DNA of 64,000 bases from Saussurea involucrata (Eukaryota; Streptophyta; Magnoliopsida; Asterales; Asteraceae). The notes under the pieces are model-generated. The model had not been told where the DNA came from. It made no database searches and was given only the letters and a program-made list of their open reading frames with translations. Below are positions 1 through 12,234 of the stretch, piece after piece (position 1 is the first letter of the stretch; each line of letters begins with the position of its first letter). The translations under genes and the position numbers were made by a program. The stretch lies in the NCBI GenBank assembly GCA_033807775.1, contig CM066318.1:87376879-87440878 (forward strand), in the 5' to 3' direction.

Positions 1-158
1 TCCCCATTAGGTATCTTCATTTGTCGGTATTTTTTTGAATTATCACCGTTTTGACTGTTGATACTGAAGTCAACGACAGTTTAAAGTATCCGGTCTAGAG
101 ATCATCGTCAGGTAAAATTTGGGAAGTAACTTGTTATTTTGTTGAGGTTATACAAGGA

Positions 159-1133
159 TGTTGATCCAAACCCTCAGTGATTTGATAATGACCCTCTCTT
201 ATATACTTAGTGAAAATTGTAAGTAAACAATATGTATCAGAGTTTCACTATCGCTGATAAATACTAAGATCTTCCAGTACCGCTAATAGGAACTCTCTCT
301 TTTTAAATTAAACATTCAGCGAACACTGTTCATCATTAATGTGCTGAGTCTGTTCAGTCATTATGATGATCGCTGATAAGTTAGTTGTTTACTTATGATC
401 CCTGAAGACAAGTTTCACGTCAACATAGGTTCTACGCTGAAGTCGAAGATCAAGCTCAAGAACCAGCGACAAGTCTCCTAATGAACTGATGCGGATCAGC
501 GAAGACTCAGATTTGTCCACTCAACGTGAAGTATCAAGTACAAGACTTCAGCTATCGCTGAACTTTATCATTCGCTGAATAGAAATGATGAAGCGCTGAA
601 TCAACGAAAGATGATCATGAAGTCCTCCGTACAAAGTACTTTTGTCTTAACCACCCTTGCACGACTCCGTACGAAATGTCAGAAAAGAACCTCCGATTAT
701 CTGAATTCGTACAACAACTCTGACACTACACTGTTCATACATGCGGCTACTTAGGTTGTCACCAAAGGTCAATGACATGCAACCAACCAGCTGATGACAC
801 GTGTAAAGTGTATACTGACTTGCATTAAATGCATGCAGTATATAAAGAGATGAACTCACTTCATTTGAAGTAACTTGCTAACTCTGGACAAGTTCAAATC
901 TCTTATCTCAGATAGGTTATTATTAGTAATTTCCTTATCTCTCTTAGTGCAAGAAACCTTAGTGTTCCAACTTGTTTAGATTTAGGTTTATCCTTAATCT
1001 TGTCTCCGCAACAAGCTGTAAATTGTTAATGATTTATCAATAAACAATTTAGAAAAGTAAAATCTGTGTGTTTGTATTCAACCCCCCCCCCCCCCCCCCT
1101 TCTACAAACTTGTATAGGCCTTCGGGACCAACA
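159..1133 (+). repeat. 5' LTR of element 1
   Basis: 975 bp, starting TGTTGATCC and ending ACCAACA. A TATA box (TATATAAA) lies at 839-846, a G-box CACGTG at 798-803, and RY-type CATGCA motifs at 776-781 and 832-837. An 18-nt C-tract lies at 1082-1099, near the end of U5. The hexamer CGCTGA or its complement TCAGCG occurs eight times between 252 and 599. Confidence 0.95.
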
Positions 1134-1135
1134 AG

Positions 1136-1147
1136 TGGTATCAGAGC
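1136..1147 (+). other. Primer binding site of element 1 (initiator Met tRNA)
   Basis: TGGTATCAGAGC, two bases after the 5' LTR. It is complementary to the 3' end of plant initiator-methionine tRNA, the usual primer of plant Copia elements. Confidence 0.93.
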
Positions 1148-1213
1148 GGATTTGTTTAATCTCATAAACAAGATCTAATCTAAGATTTTTCTCTTCCTTG
1201 CTATTATCTGAAA

Positions 1214-3628
1214 ATGGCCACCAACTCAAACACACATTATATAGACAATGGTTCTCTTGCAAAACCCCCTAGATTTTCCAGAGACAACTTCAACTTGTGG
1301 AAAAATAGGATGACACTCTTCTTAGAAGGTGTAGACCCTACTATACCTTACTATCTTGAGAACGGCCCACACATCCCTGTAACAATTGATCCTTTAGTTC
1401 CAGCCACTGCAAATAGACCTGCTATTCCAGAAAGGCTGATTCCTAAAGAAATCCATCAGTGGACCGACGAAGATAAGAAGAAAGTGGCTATAGATACAAA
1501 AGCCAGATCCATACTATCCATGGCCCTTCCTGACGAAGTCTACCATTCCGTCATGAACCTGAAATCATCAAAAGCCATGTGGGACACAATATGTGTTCAG
1601 TATGAAGGAATGTCTGAAGTCTAGGACTCAAGAAAGATCAACCTGGTAAGACAATATGAAAGCTTCATTTCTGGTAAGAATGAAACTCTCTCTAAAGTTC
1701 ACCAACGTTTTAATTGCTTAATTATAGATCTGAAAACTGTTGGTAAGGAATATTCTAACTTTGAAGTGCTGACAAAGTTTCTAGAATGTTTACCTGAGAG
1801 CTGGGACAATTATTCCATGTGTCTCAAGCTGTCAAAGGATCTTAGATCAATGACCCTTGCTACCTTATATGGTACATTGCTGAATCATGAGCAATCTAGC
1901 CATCTTAAGAAGAATATTGTAAAAGATTCCAAAAGCACCCCTGTTGCTTTAATCTCAGAGGAACCTTCTACTCAGCGACCCTCGGTCACTATCACTGAGT
2001 TAGAGAGTAACTCTGAAAGTTCATCAGATTCTGATTTTTCAGACGATGAATCCTTGGCTCTCCTAACCAAAAAGTTCAGGAGATTCGCCAAGAAGAAAAT
2101 GTTTAGAAAGAACAAACCTCTTTCCATAACTGACAAGCCTAAATCATCAGCTTTTGTTGATAAGGCTACTGCTACTTGTTTCAACTGCGAAAAGACAGGT
2201 CATTTTGCTAACGAGTGCAGGTCTAAGAAAGTTTCTAGACCCTCAGCTTTTACAAAGAAATCCTTTGTTCCAAGGAATAAAGATGATAAATACTCAAAGC
2301 TGAAGGAGAAGTATGCAAAGCTGAAAAGCTTTAAGAAGAAAGGAAAAGGCCTGATGGCTGACTATGATTGGGCTGCTTCTGATGAAGAAGCATCATCATC
2401 TGACTCTGAAGATGATGAAGCAAATCAATGTCTCATGGCCAAGATTGAAGAAGAGGAAGAAAGTTCAGACATTCCCTCCACTTCAACATCTGTCATTCAG
2501 GTATCACCTTCTTTCTTTACCAATATTGCAAATATTGATAAAGCTGATAGTCTCTGTAAGATCGATCTCTTGACTAGAAGTTTATACGAAGCCATGAACG
2601 GCAAAACTGTGGTTGAAAACCAAAATCTTGATCTCGCTGAAAAGCTTAAAAACTGCCACCTTCAAATAGAAAAGCTTTCTAAAATTGAAGAAGATTTTAA
2701 AGATCAAGTATATTTAAATCAGCTAGTCAAAATCGAACGAGCAGAAGCTATCGCTGCATTAGAGGCTGAAAAAGCTACTGTTGAAGGATGGTGTAATTCT
2801 TCAACAAAGATCACTGAGATAATTAAGGCTCAGATTCCTCTGAGTGATAAACGTGGTCTGGGTTATAAATATGATACTCCAAAACCAACCACTGAACGTT
2901 CAATACTTAAATTTGGAACGTTCGTATCCTCAGTCGCTGACACTTCATCATCTCAGTGCTCCTCGTCCATTACACCAATCCCTGAGGAAACGCCTACCTC
3001 CTCAAAAGGTAAGGAGAAAATGGTTTATTCAAAACCTACATCTGTCTCTAAAGACAAAGGTAAAGGAATTGTTATTTATCAAAATCCTCAGAAGGGTACC
3101 TTAGTACCAAAGCTGAATGCTTCTAAAGCCTCAGTGACCAACCCCCCTAGATCTAGAAAGCTGATCTCTGGATCTATTCAGCGATCTACTCCTAGACTCA
3201 GAGTGGATGTCCTTGGTAAGAAATCTGAAGAACTGAATGTTCGTCCCATTTCTAAAGCCAATAGTTTACTTGGTACTGGCACTTCTAATTCTAAATTAAA
3301 AGCTCAGCATACAAGTGTTCCTAGAACTACCTTTAGTTATAGGAAATGTTATCACTGTGGACTTACCGATCATATTGCTAGTAAGTGCCCCACAGCCACC
3401 AAAGCTGAAAAGATAGCTAAGGTGAAGATTGCCCCCAAGGCAAAGAAGACCAACCCCGATGCATATCAGGTCAAGGTGACTCCTGCCACTGAGGTTAAGA
3501 AATTAACCAAAGTGAATAAAGACAAAGCTGAATCTTCAAATGCTGCGAAGACTGCTGAACCATCCATTCCAACTACTTCCACTGAAAAACGTGTATACAT
3601 GGTTAAGTGGGTACCTAAGAAAAACTAA
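1214..3628 (+). pseudogene. gag of element 1, broken by one nonsense codon
   Basis: Encodes the capsid/nucleocapsid polyprotein that packages element RNA. The frame runs 1214-3628, about 804 codons, with one internal TAG at 1622-1624; element 2 has a glutamine codon there, so this looks like a C-to-T lesion and not a programmed stop. The N-terminal half matches the UBN2-type Copia gag domain. Two CCHC zinc knuckles are visible, near 2177-2218 and 3347-3388, the second being extra compared with most Copia gags. Acidic serine-rich and lysine-rich stretches separate them. The frame ends at TAA 3626-3628, directly followed in the same frame by pol. Confidence 0.9.
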
Positions 3629-6600
3629 TCTTCCTTTGTATTGCAGGTTAAGAAGGGTATCTGGTATCTCGATAGCGGATGCTCTAGACACATGACTGGA
3701 AAGAAAAACCTGCTCGCTGAATACAAGGAAGAGAAGGGTCCCTCTGTGACTTTCGGTGGAAATGGAAAAGGACACACCCGAGGGTATGGTGTACTTTCAA
3801 ATGGTACAACCTCCTTCAGAAGAGTCACATATGTTGAAGGGCTGAAGCATAATCTTCTGAGCATCAGTCAGCTTTGCGACATGGATAACAAAGTGATTTT
3901 CACTAAGGAATCCTGCTTTGTCACTGACAAAAAGAAGAAGATAGCTATCAGCGGTTATCGTTTGGAAAATGTTTATGTAATAAACATGGACTCAACAACC
4001 ACTGAGAACTCCTGTTTCTTCTCAAAGGCATCTTCTGATGTTAACTGGCTATGGCACAAGAGGCTCTCGCATCTAAATTTCAAGACACTGAATACTCTTT
4101 CCTCCAAAGAGTTAGTCACTGGTCTACCTCAGCATTCATACGCCAAAGAGTCTTTATGTTCAGCGTGTGAAAAAGGGAAGCAGACCAAGGCAAGCTTCAA
4201 GTCAAATCAAGTCTCATCAGTGTCATCTCCTCTACAACTACTCCATATGGATTTGTTTGGCCCTGTTAACAAACAATCCATCGCTGGAAAGAAATATACG
4301 CTGGTCATAGTTGATGAATTCTCTCGTTACACATGGGTAATGTTTCTCCGTTCTAAGAGTGACACCCCTGAAGAACTCATCACCTTTGTTCGGAAAATGG
4401 AAAATCTGAACAATATGACTGTTCGCTCAATAAGGAGTGATCATGGAACTGAATTCAAAAACAGTTCTCTTGATTTCTTCCTTGAGAGTAAGGGTATTTC
4501 TCACAACTTTTCGTCAGTGAGAACACCACAACAAAATGGAGTCGCTGAAAGAAGAAATAGAACAATTATTGAATCTGCACGTTCTATGCTCAGCGATTCT
4601 CACCTGCCTACTCAGTTTTGGGCAGAAGCTGTCAACACGGCTTGTTTTACGCAAAACAGGTCGCTGATAGTTAAAAGATTCAAGAAGACAGCCTATGAAC
4701 TTTTTCATGGGAGAAAGCCTTCAATCAGCTTTCTTCACATCTTTGGTTGTCAGTGTTTCATACTGAACAACAGAGATGCCCTTGGAAAGTTTGATCCTAA
4801 GGCTGATGATGGAATCTTTCTTGGATACTCCTCAGTTTCCAAAGCCTTCAGAGTCTTCAACCGTAGAAGACAAACTGTAGAAGAAACTATTCACGTCACG
4901 TTTGATGAATCCCGTTCAGCGAACTCTAAACCGTCCGCTGATACTGAAGAACTGAATCAATGGATGTTTTCTCATCTTGGTGATTCAGAAGAAGTTCCCA
5001 CTCCTCATGCTCACACCATAGAAAATGATGGTCCTACTATCATTCCAGATATGCAGAATAGTGAAGCTGAAACATCTTTGGTCTCAGCTGTTCCTATAAA
5101 CACTATACCTGTAGTTGATCCAAATGTCTCAGAAATTCCATCTATTTCTCAGCAATCAGTGAATGAAGTGACAAATGTAAACATTCCTCTCTTAGCTGAT
5201 AATCCAGAAGTAGCTGAAGCCTCATCTTCAGTTTCTCCAGTTCAGACTGAGTCAGCGACGTATGCTCCGGCTCAGCGATGGACTGTAAATCACCCAATCG
5301 ATCAAATTCTTGGTGATCCAAACGCTGGTATTCAGACTCGTAGAAGTGCAGGTAATATTTGTTTATTTGTTAACTTTATTTCTCTAACTGAACCAAAGAA
5401 AATAGATGATGCCCTCAGAGATCCAAACTGGGTCAGCGCTATGCAAGAAGAGCTGACTGAATTCGAAAGAAACAAAGTTTGGAAACTCGTTCGTAGACCA
5501 ACTGACAAAACGGTGATAGGCACTAAATGGGTCTATCGAAACAAGTTGGACGAACATGGTACTGTAACTCGCAACAAAGCTCGTCTTGTTGCTCAGGGAT
5601 ACAGACAAGAGGAAGGCATAGATTATGACGAAACTTTTGCTCCAGTAGCAAGACTTGAATCTATTCGTCTTTTCTTAGCATATGCCGTACACAAAAACTT
5701 CACTGTACATCAGATGGATGTTAAGTCAGCGTTTCTAAATGGAAAGCTGAATGAAGAAGTCTATGTGGAACAACCTCCAGGATTTTCAGATCCTAAGCGT
5801 CCAGGTTATGTTTATAAACTGGATAAGGCACTTTATGGCTTAAAGCAAGCTCCTCGTGCATGGTATGATACTCTCTCTACTTATCTCCATATTGAACATT
5901 TTGAGAGAGGTAAGATTGACACAACTCTATTTTTTAGAAAAGTGAAAGGTCATATCATTTTAGTTCAAATATATGTTGATGACATTATATTTGGTTCTAC
6001 TAACCCTGAGCTTTGTACTCGTTTCGCTGATAGAATGAAAGATGAGTATAAAATGAGTATGATGGGTGAACTAACATATTTCCTTGGTCTTCAGATTAAG
6101 CAAACTGAAAAAGGAACTTTTATTAATCAGGGAAAATATGTTAAAGATATGCTGAAGAAATTCGACTTAACTGAAAGTTCAGCTATGAAAACCCCTATGG
6201 CACCACCGCTGACACTTGATAAGGACACAAAGGGTGTTCCCGTCAATGTCACGCTGTACCGTGGGATGATCGGCTCACTATTGTATCTTACAGCTAGCCG
6301 GCCCGATATTATGTTTGCAACATGCTTGTGTGCACGATATCAAGCTGAACCTAAGATATCTCATATGAAAGCTGTAAAGCGAATGTTTCGATATCTTAAG
6401 GGTACAACGAATCTAGGTCTTTGGTATCCCAAAGACTCAGGATTGGATCTAACCGCCTATTCAGACAGTGATTTTGCAGGTTGCAAAATGGATAGGAAAA
6501 GCACCACAGGAGGATGTCAGCTCCTGGGTGGAAAGCTGGTAAGTTGGACAAGTAAGAAGCAAAACTCAGTGTCCACTTCCACAGCTGAAGCTGAATATGT

Positions 6601-6918
6601 AGCCGCTGGAAGCTGATGTTCTCAAGTCTTGTGGATGAGAAATCAGCTACTAGACTATGATCTTCAGCTCTCCAAAATTCCAATCTATTGCGACAGCACA
6701 AGTGCGATCGCTATAGCCAACAACCAGTGCTACACTCAAAGACAAAACACATCGAAATCAGATATCATTTTATCAGAGATCATGTGATGAATGGTGATAT
6801 AGAACTTCATTTTATTCCAACTGATTATCAGTTAGCTGATCTATTTACCAAACCTCTTGATGAGACAAGATTCAACTTTCTCATCAGCGAGCTTGGAATG
6901 CTGAACTTTGAAGGGTAA
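3629..6918 (+). pseudogene. pol of element 1: protease, integrase, RT, RNase H
   Basis: Pol polyprotein in the same frame as gag. In order: a pepsin-like retroviral protease with DSG at 3671-3679, the GAG-pre-integrase zinc-binding segment, an integrase core with its D,D,E set, reverse transcriptase with YVDD near 5970, and RNase H up to TAA at 6916-6918. Two lesions: a TGA at 6614-6616 where element 2 has a cysteine codon, and a 1-nt deletion near 6723 that shifts the last 65 codons or so. There is no ATG at the start. Expression from gag-pol RNA must pass the TAA by readthrough or splicing. Confidence 0.92.
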
Positions 6919-7225
6919 AATCTTCAGCGGTTCACATTAATCAGCGATAGGATAAAATCAACTCGTATAACCTATTCAATCATCTTCTCTCTGAATAAAC
7001 TTGGTTAAACTGATATCAAGGTATGTTTTCTCTCTCTGACATATCTCATGTAAATGCAAGATTTCAAAATAAATTGCATCGCTGAATATCTCTTTCTTAA
7101 CAGCGACTTTTTGAAATTTCTTAAAACCTTCACTGATATTTCTATTCAGTGCTTCATGTTTTCAAAGAGTCCCTGAGTTTTTTTTCAAAACCTCAGAGAC
7201 AACCAAGAATATGAAAGGACAGTTG

Positions 7226-7382
7226 TGACGTCATTGCAACGGATAACACCAGGCACGATTTCTTTCTGACACACGTTTGCACGTTTCGTTCAAACTTCCA
7301 ATCAAATGCAAACACGTGTCCGTGTCATGATGAAAACCTTTTCCCGCTCAAGGTTTTCTCTCTCTAAAACTCCCTATATAAA
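7226..7382 (+). promoter_or_regulatory. Candidate internal promoter for the third gene of element 1
   Basis: Between pol and the third gene lies a compact Pol II promoter-like array: palindromic TGACGTCA (bZIP/as-1 type) at 7226-7233, G-box CACGTG at 7313-7318, and TATATAAA at 7375-7382, followed by a CT-rich leader. The same motifs in the same order occur in element 2 (47099-47254). Promoter activity is inferred, not shown. Confidence 0.55.
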
Positions 7383-7508
7383 CAATCTCTTGGTTTATAT
7401 TTGTCTTTTACGCGATCAATCTTCCTCTGCAAGAAAAGAATTATTGTTGCATTTGTGCTCTCAAATCTTCAAAGAACTGTTCATCATCTTCTTCATCAAA
7501 ACTTCAAG

Positions 7509-7885
7509 GTTAATATGTTCTTATTTTTTTACCAAATGCTTAACTTGTTTCTGATCTTATCATTGTTTTAAACATGATCAAACAAAAGAACTTAAAAATA
7601 AAATCATTTCTTTCATGGTTTTATGAACACAACCATTTCATGGTTGTTCTTCAAGTTTTAAATCTAAATCTTAAACTTGATTCTTCATTCGTATCCATTT
7701 TTTAAGAAACTGGAATACAAGACTTAATGGGTGTAAAATTCGTTTTTCAAAAACAAGAAAAACCCTAATCTTCATTAAGACATTCTGTCTGAATGAAATG
7801 GACAAAATTCGAACCATCTTAATGGAAATTCTTTCCATATCAAGACAATTCTTATTTGTTAACATCTTTGGTTGAACTGATACAG
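7509..7885 (+). other. Predicted 5'UTR intron of the third gene (element 1)
   Basis: CAAG|GTTAAT at 7508/7509 and ATACAG| at 7885, just before the ATG at 7890. The 377-nt interval is T-rich, like plant introns. Element 2 has an equivalent at 47378-47768. Confidence 0.4.
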
Positions 7886-7889
7886 AGAA

Positions 7890-10800
7890 ATGGCAACTTC
7901 CAAGACCAATGTTACCGCTGAGACCATCTCTTCTGAATCTGAGGAAATGGAACTCTTCAAAGCCCCTCAGGTTAAGTTCGAACTGGATCAACTGGATTGG
8001 ACTAAGGCCAACAACCTCTCAGCGCTTCTCGAGTTTCCTCCTCGAAAGCAAGTCACACATCTGGATGATGATGTGAATTTTCTGAAGAACTGCTGCATCT
8101 CCACAGCCCTGACCATAACACTTCCTGCCAGTCAGCGGCTCTTATCCCAGTTCTGGTACTCTGCCAGACACACTGAGCTACCCTCTGCCAAAGATTCATC
8201 CAAAACCATCGACTGCATACTCAGCGATACTGAGTATGGCACCATAAAGATCACACCCGCCATAATTCGAAAAGCCTTGAACTTTCCCAATGCCACCAAA
8301 GAAAAACCCTTCGTTCCATTCCCTGACCATAAGAAGCAAGCTGACAGAGATGCCATCATTGCTTTTCTCGACACAATGGGTTACATCTGGGACATTGGAA
8401 GGGACAAGAAGCCCGAGAAGAAGCTGACGCTGATAAAGAAGTCCAAAATGCCCAGCGAGATGAATTTCATCTTCGCTCACCTGATCAGCTGCATGACAGC
8501 GAAGTCCGGCTCTTTTGATTAAGTCGCACAACCTACGCAAGCTATGGGATACCCACTGCTGAAAGGTCTAAACATTGACTGGGCCTCTATTATATATGAT
8601 GACCTAGTACAACGCGTGGATTCTGCCGCTGACCGACCAGCATGGGTTCCTTACCCAAGATTCATCAGCGCCATCTTCCAATATGGCCTGAAGGACAGCT
8701 ATCCTGAAGAGGGTGACCTGAAACTTTCTCAGGTTGGCCCTAAGGTGCTCGATTTCAAACCTGTCGCCAACGTGGTACGTCTCTCTACTCTTCTCACTCT
8801 TCTAAATTCTCCGCTTTCTGTGGCTCTTTCAGCGACAATACCCATCGCTGATACCAAGGCCACAAAACCCTCTCCTTCTAAGAAAAGGAAACTCTTTTCT
8901 ACCCCTCTTGATTCTAAAAGGATCAAGAAAACCAAGGAGCAACCCCAGCACTCTCATGCTGAAGACTCCTCAGCTCATTCTGAAGAGCTGAAGGAACGTT
9001 CTGTGGTACGCTCTGCCACATCCGTACAAGCCATCCCTATTAACCAACCTTCAGTATCTTTTAACGCTGAGGTTACAACTTTGGAACCTACCCAACCTTC
9101 TTCAGTCTCTCAAAAGACTGATGAAGTAGTTCTCAGCGAATCCAACGCTGAACTCGCAACCCGAACCCCATTCTTATCCTTCGCTCCTCCCTCCACTTCT
9201 TTGGACACTCCTCCAGCTAACACTGGAGATGCCATCATTCCAGAAGCCACCGCTGAAGCTTCTCAACGAATGATGAAGACATGACCTGCAGAGATCACCA
9301 TACCTCACCGTACTTTCGAAGAGGATATGGAACATTACTCAGGAATCCGCAACTTTGACGATTTCGTCAATCCTCCTGCAGGTACAAATCAACCCATATA
9401 CACTGTAACTAAACCTGAAACTTCTGAGCTTTCCTTTGTTCACAAGTACTTATGTGTTACAGGTCCTAATGTGGGAGACATCAACGAGTCTCTGAAGTCC
9501 GTGGAAACTAAGCTGACCGATCTCACCACCACACTCTCCAACAACTCTACAGCTGTAACAAACGCTGGAGAGAATCTGACGAAGCTGACTACGGTGGTGG
9601 AGAAGAAGGCTTCCACAGATGACATTAAGGGCCTTGATAAGACGCTCAGCGATTTTGCCAAGGTGCTCTCTGACATCTACACTGACTACACCAGCCTCAA
9701 AAACTCAGTTTCGACCGTGTCCAGCGAAGTAACAACGCTGAAGACATCGGTTGGAAAACTCGAGGGTGATATGTCAGCGGTCAAGACCGACTTGGGCTCT
9801 GTAAAGACCGACATTGGTTCTATGAAGACGATGATCGAGACGCTGGTCAACAAGGCAAATAATCCAGCTCCTGCTCCTGCCCCTGCCCCTATTTTGGAAT
9901 CTTTCACAGCGGCGGATCGCACAGAGCTGAAGAAAATCACGCCTGCTATTTCTGGCCTAGAAGACAGAATAGCAAAGCTTGAAGGTTGTGTGAAAATCTC
10001 TGGCCCAGAAGACAGAGATAACACCAACGCTGAGTCTACTCATTCCTCCCCCAATCATGAGAAAGAGGGGGAGAAGAGCGCTGAACATTCCGGTGAGAAG
10101 AGCGCTGAAGATCTGAACAAAAGCGTTGAAGATGTGAACAAGAGCGCTGAAGACCTTTCCCATGATGAATCTATCAGGGGAGAGAGGAATGAAGATCTGA
10201 TCGCTGAAAAACCTCAGGGAGATGAAAACCCTGAGGGAACCGAGAAGCTCGCCTCTGTATCTGAGGGGGAGCAACTCGAAGAAGATGCTGAGGAATCTGA
10301 AGCAGAAGAAGATGAAGACATCGACATCCCTGAAGATGAACCATCCTCCTCTCCAAGGAAGGATGATGATGATGATGAAGATGACGATGATTTCTTTGTT
10401 GTCAAACCTGCTCCTCGAACCAAATCTCTTAAAGGTATTTCAATAAAAGAACCTTCAGGGGAGAAGACAAAGACAAAGCCCTCAGCCTCTGGCACTGAGA
10501 AAGGCAAAGGCAAAGGCCTCGCTGAAGATGAAAATCTGACGATCTTGCTTGAAAAGCCGGTTTGTCAGGTACACTAAACTTTACTTATATTCCTTCCCTG
10601 AACATCTCTATACACAATCAGTTCTCTACTCCACAACCTCTCTACACATCCACATTCTTTTTCTATCTTTTCTACCCAAGTTCTTCTACCCAGTTCTTAT
10701 TTGTAAGATCGCTGCGTTTCAGCTAGTCCTCTCCCCTGTTTGAGGATGTCGCTGAAGGTTCTTCTATTGCGACTTCACAAATAAAGCCAGCTGCTGCTGA

Positions 10801-11968
10801 TGAAATAATCCCAGTCTTAGATTTGATCTCTGAGACTGATGAACCAGAAGAACAACCTCTCTCGCACAGAAACAGACCTTCCTCAGCTCCTCAAAAGCTG
10901 AGTGAAGAGGATCAAAAGAGAAGAGAGGAAATAATAAAGCGATTCGAGGATCAGCGAATCATTCTAAGGCGTGATCAACTGCCTTCAGTTCCTCCTAAGT
11001 TCAGAATTTCAAAAGCTGAATACAAGGAACACCTCAGAGCTGAACGCCTTATCGCTGAAAGGAAGGAAGCTGAAGAGAAAGACAGAGAATACGCCATCAA
11101 GCTTACTCAACGATCAATCAAAGACCCCAAGCTGAAAAGAGTTCCCATTGATGTTCAACGTCAGCTCTGGGATGATGCTCAAGAGATCGTTAGAGAAAAG
11201 ACAAAGGTCTCTGATACAACTTTGGAATGGGCTAAACAAATGCTGACCTATCGATCAAGACCATCCAAAATTATCAAAGCCAACATCAGAGGAAAAATGT
11301 ACGTTGATGTTCCTGTTGTTGAAGTGGATGTCTACAGAGATGACAAAACCAAACAAACCTTCTATGATGCTACCTTAGAAAAGTTTGGTCTCTCTGAATG
11401 GTTAGAAACAAAATTAGCCATTCAGGGATCACGCTCAAAGTTCAAAAGCCATGTCGAAATGATCTTAAACAAACAGATCGACCTGCTCTCATCCTGTGTA
11501 GATATTCCTCCTACTCTTCCTCAACCGAAGAAAGCCTCTGCAAAGAAGAAGAAAGTTTCTAACTCAGGTCCAATCATTCGAAATGAAACAGGTATTGGTT
11601 TCTCTCGTGTTGAAGTTCTTGGCCCTAATGCTGATCTTTCAATGCTTGACACCTCCCTACCACCTGGAGAAATTTTCATCCCTGGCACAGTGGTAAGTGA
11701 TCCACATGGTATATTCTTTTTAGACTATGATGGAAATCCTCACTTTCAACGTGTCTCTGAGCTCCACATCGCTCCAATCGAACAACTCAGAGATCTCGTA
11801 CACTGGTGTGAAGTCAGACACGACGTCAAAGCTAGACACCTGAAGCCCTTGATTTTTGAAGCTGCTCTGAAGTTAAAAAATCAAGGAGTAAATGTCCCTG
11901 GCTGGATGATCCCCACTGACAAGACCCTTGATGAACTTCTCATTAAGGAAGAACCCTTTGAAGGCTGA
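7890..11968 (+). pseudogene. Env-position third gene of element 1, two exons, two nonsense codons
   Basis: A large gene where Sireviruses carry the env-like ORF. Exon 1 (7890-10568) is one frame with nonsense codons at 8520-8522 and 9282-9284. It resembles the 'putative plant transposon protein' type N-terminal domain, then has a long heptad-rich coiled coil (about 9470-9850), a PA-repeat, repeated EKSAE-like units, and an acidic Ser/Asp tract (10290-10400). A 158-nt intron (CAG|GTACAC at 10568/10569 to CTAG at 10726) restores frame to exon 2 (10727-11968), a basic Lys/Arg/Glu-rich domain. I see no signal peptide or membrane segment, so an envelope role is doubtful. Confidence 0.75.
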
Positions 11969-12220
11969 TATAATCACCTTATTCTCTATTGTATCAGCTA
12001 TCCTTCTGTACTTGTAATTTATTTCGCTCGTACTTATAATCTTTCTGTTCTTCATTGTAACCTGATTCAAAGTGTTAAAGAAAGATTTCAGCGAATGTAC
12101 TTTACTCCATCAGTACTGAAAAGATCCCAGAAAACAGTAAAAGGGACAAATATTTTATGAGTTCTTTTTATCCTTATGTTTTCATTAAATAGCAATTTTC
12201 TTTGTTGCTATGTCATAATC

Positions 12221-12234
12221 AAATAGGGGGAGAT
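12221..12234 (+). other. Polypurine tract of element 1
   Basis: A purine run including AGGGGGAGA immediately upstream of the 3' LTR; plus-strand DNA synthesis priming site. Confidence 0.85.

Noticed and set aside
1622..1624. Programmed readthrough stop within gag of element 1
   Set aside because: Element 2 has a sense codon at the same place, and only element 1 carries the stop, so it is a lesion.
7890..11968. Calling the third Sirevirus gene a true envelope protein
   Set aside because: Only its position supports this; no signal peptide, membrane helix or cleavage site is visible.
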